64,000 bases of DNA, from the NCBI GenBank assembly GCA_023398495.1, contig JAEWSG010000039.1, positions 1-64,000 of the forward strand. The letters run 5' to 3'. A model generated the notes under the pieces. That model saw only the letters and a program-made list of their open reading frames with translations. It was not told the origin of the DNA and searched no databases. This document shows, in pieces, positions 7,851 through 17,300 of this stretch. This DNA is from Bacillota bacterium (lineage in GTDB: Bacteria > Bacillota > Clostridia > Acetivibrionales > Acetivibrionaceae). Made by a program: the position numbers and the translations under genes. Numbering within the stretch: position 1 is the first letter of the stretch; each line of letters begins with the position of its first letter.

Positions 7851-9238
7851 TCAAAACTAAATGTTGTACCTTTTCCGATTTGGCTATTTACTTCAGTTAT
7901 TCCACCGTTTTTTTCTACAAGTTCCTTCACTATTGCCAGTCCTAGCCCTGTCCCTCCTGTTTCCCTGCTTCGATCTTTATCAACCCGGTAAAATCTATCC
8001 CATATGTATGGAATATCCTCTTTAGGAATCCCCGGTCCACTATCTTCTACAGATATTTTAACATTATCCCCACTATCACTAATCAATAATAAAACCTTAC
8101 TGTTTTTAGGAGAGTATTTTACAGCGTTATCAAGTAAGTTAATAAGAATCTGCTTCAACGAATTGAGATCTGCCATGACATAATTGGTTGTGCTGTTATT
8201 TACAATATCTATACTTATAGCTTTCTCACGTACCTTTGTTTCAAAACCCAACGACACTTCACTAAGAGCGTCTTTTATATTTACTCTTTGACGTTCAATG
8301 CCTATATTGCTATCTGATCTACACAGTATAAGTAAGTTATCTACTAACTTACTTAGTCTGTTGGATTCGTTGTCCATTATATTCAAAAACTTTTGAGTGC
8401 GTTCCTCAGTCCTTCCCTTTCCGTCAATTAACGCCTCTGTAAATCCCTTAATTGAGGTAAGTGGACTTTTCAACTCATGGGAGACATTTGCTACAAAATC
8501 CCTCATCTTTTGCTCATTCTCGTCAAGCTTTTTTATCATATAATTAAAGGAATGCGCGAGCTGATTGAACTCTTTAAATCCTGTTTCAGTACACACTTTA
8601 ACATCTCTATCTCCATTGACAACAGAATTTGATGCTTCAGTCAGGTTTTGGATGGGCTCTGCTATTCTCTTTGTAATAATATAGCAAATTATCAATGCTA
8701 TAATTAAAGCAAAAACCAAACAGACTAATATAAATATAATCAACCTGTTAACCGTCTGGTCAATACCTTTTATAGGTGAATAAATAATTATTGCACCTAA
8801 CACGTTATCCTTTTCCTTTATAGGAGTAGTCACCCTGACAACCGGATCTTCAAAACAATCGGAATAACCTTTGAAAATGTTTTGCTTACCTGATTTGACT
8901 TCTGACAGCTGGAATTGATTCAAGAGACTTCCCTCGCAATAAATATGTGGTGAAGCTGCTGCAATAATTACACCATTACGGTCTATAGCCCATACCTCTG
9001 TCCCTAAATTGGAATCAAGTCGGTTAATCCCATTTATGTATTCATGAGGATTTTCACCTTCTATAAAAAAGTGTTTGGCAGATTGTGCTATATACTGCCC
9101 TTTAATAATCAATTCTTTCTCTTTCTGATCTGAAGCATAATCTCGTACTATGAAAGAAATACTGACACCGACAACTACAAGACAAGTTACTATGGTAAAA
9201 ATAAAACTTATTAAAAGTTTGCTAAAAATTGTTTTCAT
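7832..9238 (-). CDS. sensor histidine kinase (OmpR-partner, VanS/PhoR-like)
   Basis: A 468-residue membrane kinase: membrane segment about 8-32, extracytoplasmic sensor about 33-165 with PAS/Cache-like features (VWAIDRNGVIIAAASP), second membrane segment 166-189, HAMP about 190-240, HisKA with His254 in NVSHELKSPLTSIKG, then a full HATPase domain (N, G1 DSGPGIP, G2 GTGLGLAI boxes). The start overlaps the regulator stop by 4 bases (ATGA). It should phosphorylate the regulator encoded at 9235-9975. The signal is unknown; the attached ABC/lipoprotein genes suggest envelope stress. Confidence 0.93.
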   Translation of the reverse strand: MKTIFSKLLISFIFTIVTCLVVVGVSISFIVRDYASDQKEKELIIKGQYIAQSAKHFFIEGENPHEYINGINRLDSNLGTEVWAIDRNGVIIAAASPHIYCEGSLLNQFQLSEVKSGKQNIFKGYSDCFEDPVVRVTTPIKEKDNVLGAIIIYSPIKGIDQTVNRLIIFILVCLVFALIIALIICYIITKRIAEPIQNLTEASNSVVNGDRDVKVCTETGFKEFNQLAHSFNYMIKKLDENEQKMRDFVANVSHELKSPLTSIKGFTEALIDGKGRTEERTQKFLNIMDNESNRLSKLVDNLLILCRSDSNIGIERQRVNIKDALSEVSLGFETKVREKAISIDIVNNSTTNYVMADLNSLKQILINLLDNAVKYSPKNSKVLLLISDSGDNVKISVEDSGPGIPKEDIPYIWDRFYRVDKDRSRETGGTGLGLAIVKELVEKNGGITEVNSQIGKGTTFSFELLRAG

Positions 9239-9975
9239 GAGCTTTCTACCTCAAATTTGTACCCTACACCTCTAATTGAATAGATAAATTCCTTTGTATT
9301 GTCGATGCTACCTAGCTTTTTCCTCAAACGTTTGATTGCTGAATCAACAGCTCTGGAATCTCCAACGTAGTCAAATCCCCATACCTTTTGCAGTAGTTGT
9401 TCACGGCTGAACACATGACCCTTATGAAGCATCAGTAATGCTAATAGTTGAATCTCCTTTGCTGTGAGATCAATATCAATATCATAGAGTGTTGCCTTGT
9501 ATTTTCTCAAATCGAGGAACAAACCACTCAGCTCAACAATTCCATCCTCTGCTAAACTTTGGTTGTCATCACTCTTTAAAGTTTGTGAAAAGTTTTGTTC
9601 TGTAAGGAGAGTACTTCTTCTTATTTGAGCCTTTACTCTAGCTAATAGTTCCCTAGGGCTGAAGGGCTTGCATATATAATCATCTGCACCTAACTCAAGG
9701 CCAAGGATTCTGTCATACTCCTCACCCTTCGCAGTAACCATTATTATTGGAATGTTGCAAAAACTCCGAACTTCTTTACAAACTTCCCATCCGCTTTTGT
9801 TTGGCAACATAATATCAAGTACAATAAGTGATGGTTTTTCTGATTTTGTAAGCTTAACAGCTTCATTACCGGAGGCAGCATGAAGTACCTCAAAATCATC
9901 CTCGAGATATACCTGTATTAATTCTCTTATGGATTCATCATCATCTACAACTAATACCTTATGCCTATACTCCAT
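9235..9975 (-). CDS. OmpR/PhoB-family response regulator
   Basis: 246 residues: receiver domain about 1-125 with Asp54 (IVLDIMLP) as phosphorylation site and acidic pocket DDD at 11-13, then a winged-helix output domain about 145-243 (LTAKEIQLLALLMLHKGHV, WGFDYVGDSRAVDSAIKRLR). It is the first gene of the operon. Its promoter at 10190-10217 carries the same 11-bp TGACA repeats as the operon's internal promoter, so positive autoregulation is likely. A double-hairpin repeat sits in the ~215-nt leader. Confidence 0.95.
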   Translation of the reverse strand: MEYRHKVLVVDDDESIRELIQVYLEDDFEVLHAASGNEAVKLTKSEKPSLIVLDIMLPNKSGWEVCKEVRSFCNIPIIMVTAKGEEYDRILGLELGADDYICKPFSPRELLARVKAQIRRSTLLTEQNFSQTLKSDDNQSLAEDGIVELSGLFLDLRKYKATLYDIDIDLTAKEIQLLALLMLHKGHVFSREQLLQKVWGFDYVGDSRAVDSAIKRLRKKLGSIDNTKEFIYSIRGVGYKFEVESS

Positions 9976-10074
9976 TATACCAACCTTTCAAATGGACTTT
10001 GATTCTCACCGTCCATAGAATTATCTTTAATAAGATAATCGGTAAAAGCTCTTATTTAGGTTATTCCTGCTTCT

Positions 10075-10175
10075 ATAGATGAAAAACTCTAAAACTAAAA
10101 TTAAAGGATGTTTTTCATCTAAATTAGATAACGTTTGGGTGCTATATAAATTTAACTTTAGTGTACGTTATCTAT
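10075..10175. repeat. double-hairpin intergenic repeat, copy A
   Basis: Two tandem stems: AGATGAAAAAC (10077-10087) with GTTTTTCATCT (10110-10120), and AGATAACGT (10126-10134) with ACGTTATCT (10165-10173). Near-identical copies lie at 33770-33867 and, reversed, at 57283-57380. This copy lies between the promoter and the start codon of the response regulator gene, so it is transcribed as part of that leader. Confidence 0.85.
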
Positions 10176-10189
10176 ATATAAAAAAGTGT

Positions 10190-10217
10190 ATCATATAATT
10201 GTGTCAGCAATATGTCA
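10190..10217 (-). promoter_or_regulatory. promoter/operator of the response regulator operon
   Basis: On the minus strand, TTGACA (10218-10213), a 17-bp spacer and TATGAT (10195-10190) form a near-consensus vegetative promoter. TGACA repeats at 10217-10213 and 10206-10202 are 11 bp apart and align with those at 7796-7770, with matching bases in between (TGACAT, CTGACACA, TGATA). Confidence 0.75.
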
Positions 10218-10258
10218 AACTGATAAAAATGTCTATGTGTTCGACTATTTTTTGCGAA

Positions 10259-10290
10259 GGTCTTGCAATGCAGTCGTTTGAAACTAAAAC
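10259..10290 (-). repeat. solo copy of the 32-bp terminal-repeat motif
   Basis: Read on the minus strand this starts GTTTTAGTTTCAAA and ends GACC. It matches the right end of the element at 119-370 at 26 of 32 positions. It lies about 22 bp after the stop codon of the chemoreceptor gene, much as the 339-370 copy lies after the AraC gene. It is probably a relic end of the same element family. Confidence 0.5.
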
Positions 10291-10311
10291 AATAGGTACC
10301 ACCTTTTAAAG

Positions 10312-11796
10312 TTAATCGGTATTAAGCATTTCCCTAAAATTGTTAGAAAGGGAGACTAGATTGGACATTTGTTCCTCAATATTTTTCAGCATATCACTCT
10401 GGCTATCTGTACTTTCAGATATGGTATTAACTGACGCAGCAGCTTCTTCAGCAAATACAACTGTTCCTTCTATGGTTTTAAATACATCTGATGAAGCTGA
10501 CAATAAAATCTGAATGTCTTTAGTACTGTTCTGCACCATGTTTTTTATATCTTCAATTTTTATAATAATGTCTGTAAAGCAGTCATAAGTCGACTGTGTG
10601 GTATTGATTCCACTTGAGATGACAGTGTTACCCTCTGTCATTTGCTCATTAACCGAATTGATCTTTTCAGTTAAGTTTTTTGATATCTCTTTTATTCTGT
10701 TTACTCCTAAAGAGGTTTGATCTCCAAGTTTTCTTATTTCATCAGCTACAACGCCAAAACCTTTACCTGATTCTCCAGCTCGTGCAGCCTCGATTGAAGC
10801 ATTTAGAGAAAGAAGATTAATTTGATCTGCTATAGTATTTATCAATGAAGTGATTTCGGTTATTTCAGCAAATTCAGACCTTAATTTTTGAGTTGTTTGG
10901 TATGCAGAATTCATCATGTCATCTACTTTGTGGATCTCCGAAACCAATTCAGTAAGTATTTCCTTTCCCGTTTGAGCAGCATTAAAAACATTTAGAGAAC
11001 TATTCATCATATTTTCGGAACTGTTTGCAATATTAATAATTCTTTTTTCGATATCTGTAGTAGCGCTTAAAGTGGTGGAAGTACCATTGCCAAGATCAGT
11101 AATGACATTATTTATTGCAAGGACTGATGAATTAACAATACCGGTATTTTCTTTTGCAATTTTTGTCTGTCCTGAGATTTCTTCAATACTTGTATTCAAT
11201 ACCTGTGAATTTGTATTAATACTTTGAAGTATATTTTTTAGCTTCGCATTTAGTTCTATAGCGTCATGATAGCTTTTTCTAGCTCCAAGTATAAGTTTTT
11301 GACCTGACCTTCCCAAACAAGCAAGGACGACTCCTATTATTGTCAGTGTCAAACAAAATACTATAAAATTAGCAGCGTTCAAATTCGGATAAAACAAAGG
11401 TTTGTTTACAATATATAAGACGATGCCTATCATAACTTCCAGAATAGTTGTAATAATTGTCAGTCTAAAATCAAAAAACAAAGAACATGCTACTAAACAA
11501 ACAGGAAGCCAGAAAAGATTGTCCAATACGCCCTTTTGAACGTACATCAGGCTATACACAAGCAAGAAAAAGCCGCAACTTATGAAGTATCTGATAAGAA
11601 TGTTATCTTTTTTGAGGCAATATGAAATAAATGAAGGGATAATTATAAATAACCCTAAAACCCATATTATGAGTATATTAGACAACACAAAGGTTTCTGC
11701 AAAAAACTCTGGTATTGCACCGAGGAGTAGTGCTATCGAACCAATTATTAAGGCTATCTTATTGGTCTTTTTATAGTCCAGTACCCTATCATCCAC
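10312..11796 (-). CDS. methyl-accepting chemotaxis-type receptor with polytopic N-terminus
   Basis: 494 residues starting at GTG 11796, 8 bases after AGGAGG. About six hydrophobic segments (residues 12-165) replace the usual periplasmic sensor and HAMP. The C-terminal half is a methyl-accepting signalling domain with the conserved hairpin tip (INTIADQINLLSLNASIEAARAGE), which contacts CheA/CheW. Such receptors sense membrane-embedded or cytoplasmic cues. No chemotaxis genes are nearby, so it must feed a distant array. It is a single-gene unit. Confidence 0.9.
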   Translation of the reverse strand: MDDRVLDYKKTNKIALIIGSIALLLGAIPEFFAETFVLSNILIIWVLGLFIIIPSFISYCLKKDNILIRYFISCGFFLLVYSLMYVQKGVLDNLFWLPVCLVACSLFFDFRLTIITTILEVMIGIVLYIVNKPLFYPNLNAANFIVFCLTLTIIGVVLACLGRSGQKLILGARKSYHDAIELNAKLKNILQSINTNSQVLNTSIEEISGQTKIAKENTGIVNSSVLAINNVITDLGNGTSTTLSATTDIEKRIINIANSSENMMNSSLNVFNAAQTGKEILTELVSEIHKVDDMMNSAYQTTQKLRSEFAEITEITSLINTIADQINLLSLNASIEAARAGESGKGFGVVADEIRKLGDQTSLGVNRIKEISKNLTEKINSVNEQMTEGNTVISSGINTTQSTYDCFTDIIIKIEDIKNMVQNSTKDIQILLSASSDVFKTIEGTVVFAEEAAASVNTISESTDSQSDMLKNIEEQMSNLVSLSNNFREMLNTD

Positions 11797-12249
11797 ATCA
11801 CATGCCTCCTTAGTCTATTTTTATATTAATACTATCCTTTATTAGTGGCCTGAGCAAAGTTATATCGATAATCACCTGGTATGGTAACAGAAATTAAAAC
11901 TGCAAGAAGTAACATACATGGGGCACGCCCCCTAGAAATCAATTCTGTTAAGGTGCACCAGTTTTATACATTATTCCTAACTATATATAAATTCTACAGA
12001 ATGTAATAAAATCCTTTTTTATGTTCGAACTATTATGGAAAATCCTGTACAAATTTTATTTAGAACATTAAAAGGTTTATATATTTATTGAATTATGATA
12101 TCGTAATATAGCAAATAATAAAAATATATCATGTTTTGTTTGAATAAAAATAAGAATGTATACGACTTTGGTAAATTGATAGTTTTATTGGGTATAGAAT
12201 AAATATTGAATAAGGAATTTATTAAATGCCTTATAGGGAGATGAAATAA
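11797..12249. other. 453-bp divergent intergenic region, AT-rich, with one repeated hairpin
   Basis: This separates the chemoreceptor (minus) from the acyl-CoA synthetase (plus). The only clear structure is the hairpin at 11920-11959, related to 14095-14135. The rest (11960-12230) is strongly AT-rich with no open frame that has a ribosome binding site. A minus-strand TATCGATAT at about 11867 is vaguely sigma-D-like but lacks a convincing -35. Confidence 0.6.
11920..11959. repeat. hairpin repeat, copy 1 (partner at 14095-14135)
   Basis: GGGGCAC at the left pairs with GTGCACC at the right (one mismatch). The loop block at 11933-11949 is the reverse complement of 14104-14120 with a single difference (16 of 17). 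The two copies flank the acyl-CoA synthetase gene in opposite orientation. Confidence 0.55.
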
Positions 12250-14085
12250 ATGAAAAAATGTGTAGATATTTTCTCAGAAGACGGAAGATTGATTGTAAAA
12301 GGAACAGGCTGTTATGAGACCAGAAAGGTAAACGACCTTAAGGAACTCATACGAGAAAGCGCTAAAAATTATGGAGATTCACCGGCCTTTAAGTTTAAAG
12401 ATAAGAACGAAAAAATAGTTACCAGAAGTTATATTGATTTTGAAAGAGATATAAATAATCTTGGTACTGCTCTTATTTCCATAGGTTTAAAGGGTAAAAG
12501 GATTGCAATAATAGGAGAAAACAGGTATGAGTGGGGAGTTGCTTACTATTCCATAATAAATGGCACCGGGATATCGGTTCCTATGGATAAATACCTTCCC
12601 TCGGTTGAAATTGAGAACCTGATTGAAAGAGGTAAGGTTGAGGCTATTTTTTATAGCCCAACTTACCATGAAACAATGGTAGGCATATCAAAAAACAATA
12701 CACGGATAAAACATTATATATGCATGGAGGATATTGGTCGGAACGAAGATGATAAATTTTCAAGTCTTCCTGCCCTTATTAAAACCGGACAACAACTTAT
12801 AAGCAATAAGGATATGAGTTTTATAGAATGTCCTATCGACAGGGAAGTTATGTCTATACTGCTTTTTACATCGGGTACAACAAGTCTTGCAAAAGGGGTT
12901 ATGCTTTCTCATGCCAATATAGCGGCTAATGTTACAAGCATTACAGGTGCCATAAAAATTTATCCTGGAGATGTACACCTTTCGCTTCTGCCATTACACC
13001 ATACGTTTGAAAATACAATAGGATTGGCATTTATGGTTCATAGCGGTGTATGTGTTGCATTTAGCGACGGTATAAAATATGTTGCACAAAATCTACAGGA
13101 ATATGGAGTTTCATTGCTTGTTGCGGTTCCGGCCATTTTGGAGGCAATGTATAGAAAATTGCAGAGCGGAATAGAAAAGTCCGGAAAAGCAAAATCCTTA
13201 AAACTTCTTATAAATGTCTCGGAAATATTGCGAGTATTGGGAATTGATTTAAGAAAGAAATTTTTCAAAAGTATATTCAATAAGTTAGGCCCAAGACTGA
13301 GGCTTGTTATTTCGGGTGCAGCACCGCTTGACCCTGAAGTAATTACGGGGTTTGACAAATTAGGTCTGAGACTCTTGCAAGGCTATGGTCTCACAGAAAC
13401 ATCCCCGGTAGTATCTACAAATAATGATTTTGTAAATAAGCCTGGTACTATAGGTCCGCCGCTTTGTGGTATAGAAGTTGCAATAGATAATCCTGATGAA
13501 AACGGTATGGGAGAAATAATTGTCAGGGGCAAAAACGTAATGCTAGGCTATTATGAGGATATAAACACGACAAAAGAGGTTCTTGACGAAAAGGGTTGGT
13601 TCAAAACAGGAGACCTTGGCAGCATTGATAAAGATGGAATTATAAAAATTTCCGGACGTGCAAAGTCAATGATTGTCTTTACAAATGGTAAAAAAGCATT
13701 TCCTGAAGAATATGAAGTTTTACTAAATGACCTTCCGTATGTCAAAGATTCTTTTGTATGGGGAAATAAAGCTCCGGACGGAGATATACAAGCATGTGCA
13801 AAATTGGTAGTTGATATGGATGCCCTTAAGGCAGACAATAAAAATATCCAGTCCGATAAAGAATTAGCATCAATGTTTGGTGAGGCAATAAAAAGCATAA
13901 ATAATATGCTTCCTCAATACAAAATTTTAAGGTATTTTGTATTGACCAACGAGGATTTAGTTAAAACTACTACTTTAAAAATCAAAAGGCCTATAGAACT
14001 GGAAAAAATAAATGCTGTTTTAGACAAAGCCGGTATTGATATGAGGAAAGCAAACGGGAAATTTATAGAGAAGCTTGAAGCATAA
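12250..14085 (+). CDS. long-chain acyl-CoA synthetase / AMP-forming ligase
   Basis: A 611-residue member of the adenylate-forming superfamily. It carries the phosphate-binding motif LLFTSGTTSLAKGVMLSH (about 200-217), the A5 motif GYGLTETSPVVS, the A7 region GWFKTGDLG and the hinge GRAKSMIVFTNGKK, ending with a C-terminal lysine region (TTTLKIKRP). The length and the Y-G-L-T-E motif fit FadD-type fatty acyl-CoA ligases, which activate fatty acids with ATP and CoA. In an anaerobe it probably serves recycling of fatty acids or exogenous lipid uptake, not oxidation. It stands alone between two related hairpins. The substrate chain length cannot be read from sequence. Confidence 0.9.
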   Translation: MKKCVDIFSEDGRLIVKGTGCYETRKVNDLKELIRESAKNYGDSPAFKFKDKNEKIVTRSYIDFERDINNLGTALISIGLKGKRIAIIGENRYEWGVAYYSIINGTGISVPMDKYLPSVEIENLIERGKVEAIFYSPTYHETMVGISKNNTRIKHYICMEDIGRNEDDKFSSLPALIKTGQQLISNKDMSFIECPIDREVMSILLFTSGTTSLAKGVMLSHANIAANVTSITGAIKIYPGDVHLSLLPLHHTFENTIGLAFMVHSGVCVAFSDGIKYVAQNLQEYGVSLLVAVPAILEAMYRKLQSGIEKSGKAKSLKLLINVSEILRVLGIDLRKKFFKSIFNKLGPRLRLVISGAAPLDPEVITGFDKLGLRLLQGYGLTETSPVVSTNNDFVNKPGTIGPPLCGIEVAIDNPDENGMGEIIVRGKNVMLGYYEDINTTKEVLDEKGWFKTGDLGSIDKDGIIKISGRAKSMIVFTNGKKAFPEEYEVLLNDLPYVKDSFVWGNKAPDGDIQACAKLVVDMDALKADNKNIQSDKELASMFGEAIKSINNMLPQYKILRYFVLTNEDLVKTTTLKIKRPIELEKINAVLDKAGIDMRKANGKFIEKLEA

Positions 14086-14094
14086 AAGTACCTA

Positions 14095-14135
14095 GTGCCT
14101 CGGAACAGAATTAATTTCTAGAGCGTTCGAGGCAC
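14095..14135. repeat. hairpin repeat, copy 2
   Basis: GTGCCTCGGAAC (14095-14106) pairs with GTTCGAGGCAC (14125-14135) with one bulge. The loop matches the 11920-11959 hairpin in inverted orientation. It lies 10 bp after the acyl-CoA synthetase stop. Confidence 0.6.
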
Positions 14136-14201
14136 ATACAGATGAAGTGCATTTTTAACAGTATGAAAGACTAGAAATTAGTAATGTCAAAATCACTAGA
14201 G

Positions 14202-14235
14202 GGCATTCCGTACTTTGGAATGTTCTTTTTTTCTG
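14202..14235 (+). terminator. terminator after the acyl-CoA synthetase gene
   Basis: GGCATTCC (14202-14209) faces GGAATGTT (14217-14224); the paired core is CATTCC/GGAATG around a 7-base loop and is followed by TTCTTTTTTTC. It is immediately upstream of the sigma-D-like promoter of the SLH gene. Confidence 0.75.
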
Positions 14236-14263
14236 TCAAGTCTTTGTAAAAGTTTGTCGATAT
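14236..14263 (+). promoter_or_regulatory. sigma-D (sigma-28)-like promoter of the SLH gene
   Basis: TCAAG at 14236 and GTCGATAT at 14256-14263, separated by 16 bp, resemble the motility-sigma consensus TAAA-N15-GCCGATAA. The surrounding ~40 bp are nearly identical to the region before the chemoreceptor gene (21339-21366), which has a perfect GCCGAT core. Confidence 0.6.
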
Positions 14264-14319
14264 ATTACAGGGTATTCAAGATTTTGGTGTACTCAGTAAC
14301 ATAAAGAGGAGGCAGTTCT

Positions 14320-17300
14320 ATGATCAAATTCCGAGGTATTGCATTTGTACTGGTTATATTGATGGTATTAAGCCTGTTTCAATTTTCGGTGTATGCATCG
14401 GCAAATTATTCAGATACCGGTGGACACTGGGCTAAAGAAGCAATCGACCGTTGGAGTGGTTATGGTGTTATAAGGGGAGATGGTGCAACATTTCGTCCCG
14501 ATGCACCAATTACAAGGGGTGAAATGGCAGCTATACTTGATAATCTTATGAGGTATCACACAAAAGCGGACAATTCATTTTCAGATCTTGATGAAAATTG
14601 GTACACAGATCCCATTTTAAAAGTTAATTCTGCCGGGATTATGGTTGGAGGCGACGGTAAAGTAAGACCTAAAGACAATATTACCCGTCAGGAGGCTACA
14701 GTGCTAATTTGCCGGGCATTGGACATACCGGAAAATTTCGAAAATCTATCGGGTTTTGTCGATAGTAAAGACATAGGTTCATGGGCTTTAGGTTATGTCA
14801 ATGCTATGACACAGTTAGGATATATTTCAGGAGTTGGCGGAAATCGTTTTGTGCCCCGTGACAATATTACTAGGGCAGCAGCAGTCACAATCCTTGACAA
14901 TGCCATAAAAGCTGTTTACCAAAAAGAAGGTACATATACTGGGAATGTGAATGGCATTGCAGTTGTATCCGGAAGCGGAAGCGTACTAAAGGATATGAAT
15001 ATATCTGGAGATATTATCGTCGCTGAAGGAGTAGGAGACGGAGAGGTTGTTTTAGACAGTGTAAAAGTGGAAGGAACGATGATTATCCGCGGAGGCGGAG
15101 CTAATTCGATAATTATAAAGAATTCGTGCGTAATACCGAAAATCCTTGTGAATAGGAGAGATGGTGTTGTTGCTGTGAAAGTTGAAGGTGACAGTGCAGA
15201 GGTTGGACATATTTCTGTTTTGTCAAACGGTGCCGTTATTTCTGCTCCGATGGCAACTGTAGCTGTGGCAGAAGGTGTAACAGGAGCTTTGGTTAATGGA
15301 AAACCGGTACAACCGGGTGAAACTGTTTTAGCTATAGTTGGGCCAAAGGATGACGTAAAGGTGTCACCTTCGATACCGGTACCCACAATTACAGCCAATT
15401 CAGATAATGGTTCATCAAGACCTAGAACTACGCCTGTAGAACAGGATGACGTAACTGCAATTGCTCTTGATACAGAAGCTACAACAATGAATGTTGCTGA
15501 GGTTATTGAGCTTACTCCGATTTTGACGCCATTAGATTCGGAAGCTGAAATCCGATGGACAAGCAGTAATTCGGAAATAGCTTCTGTAAATTCCGATGGG
15601 TTGGTAATGGCAGCTGCTGAGGGAGAAGTTACAATAACAGCAAAAACCGGTAATAATCTGACTGCTAGCTGCCTTATTGCGGTATCTGCACCGGAAGAAC
15701 TGGTAGTTAATTATCCCGGGACAGTTATAAACGGTGGAACTTATGCAAACATAACCATTGGAGAAGATGTAGGAGAAGGTGACGTAAGCTTCAATGATAT
15801 TACAGTAACCGGAACACTAACGGTTAATGGTGGTGGTTCTGCTTCCATACATTTTAATGGAAATTCCCACGCAAAAGATGTAGTTGTAAGCAAAACATCC
15901 GGAGAAACACCAAGATTTTTAATGAATAATGCTTCATCAGTAACGAATTTCAATGTATCAGGAAATAAAGGTGCAATTCTTGAAAAAGGACACAATGCTA
16001 CAGGCAAGGTTTCTAGTGTTAATGCCACAAAGCCTTTAAAAATAAAAAATGCTGAAGTGCATGAAATAACGACAAGCTCAGATCTTGAACTTTACAATGG
16101 CGAAGTGACAAAAGTTACTACAACGGGAGAGTTGGCAACAATTAATCTTAAGGGCGAAACTAAGCTTGAAAAGTTGGAAGCAGGAACTAAAACAACTATA
16201 AATGCAGATTCGTCCAGTTCAAAAATAGAGGAAATATATACTGAAAATGCTGAAATTGAAACAAATGAAAAAGCCGATGTGGGTTTGGTAAAAGCAACGG
16301 GAACTGCAAAAATAACAGTAAAGGGTCCTACAAAGCATATTGATGCAAATGGCGGAGATATATCTGTTATGGGTAATTCTTCACCGGTTATACTTGGTTT
16401 AGCCGGGATGGTTAGTATAGGAGGAAATGCAAATCCAATTCTCACGGCAGATGCCAACACCATTGAAGTAACGGCTGGAGGTAGTGCAGGAATAACTGTA
16501 ACGGGGACCGTTAGTAGCATTAGTACAACAGGAACAGGTAGTATAGGTTCGATAAATATTGAAAAGGGAAATCCAACAGTCAATATTGATAATGGAATTG
16601 AAGTTGGAGTAATTACAGTGGCAGGGTCCGCTGCACCAGTAATTGAAGGGGCAGGAAGTACTTCCAAACTTGTAAGTACTTCAACGGGAACAGTAACTGT
16701 TAATGCAAATACAACAACTTTGATTGCTGAAGATGCAGACAAAGTAAACGGGAGTGGGGCAGAAAACGTTCAAGTAGCAACTGTTACTTTAAACTCTATT
16801 TCTTTGACTGCGGTGCCTTCGAAACTGGTATACAAAACAACAGATACTGAAATAAATAATAGCGGAATGATAATAACAGGTAATTATTCAGTTACCGGGT
16901 TTGACGGATTTGTAAAAAAGACATTGTCAGCAGAAGATTATGATATTACAGGATGGCCAATTGTTAAGACCGCAGGGAACCATACAATAACAGTAACAAA
17001 AGATTCTGATAAGAAAGTGACCTTCCAAATCAGTATAGTAGCAAAAGAAGTTGAAAGTATTTCGTTAAATACATTACCCACCAAATTAAGTTATGGAGTC
17101 GGAGAGGAGCTTGATTTGACTGGAGGAAAACTTACAGTCTACCATACAAATAAAGCTCTTTATCCAAATGAAATAATTAACCTGCCAAATGGAAGTGTAA
17201 CGGTTACCGGTTATACTTCAACAGCAGGTACTAAGTCTATAACATTGCAATACAATGGAAAAGCTGCAAAGTTTAGTGTGAGTGTCAAGGATTTAGAGGC

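Noticed and set aside
5389..9975. Classification of the first two-component/ABC operon as a second Bce module
   Set aside because: The kinase has a full extracytoplasmic sensor domain and the permease has four, not ten, membrane segments, so it is MacB/LolD-like.
11860..11875. Sigma-D-type promoter for the first chemoreceptor (minus strand TATCGATAT)
   Set aside because: The -10-like word is present but no TAAA/TCAAG-type -35 lies at the right distance.
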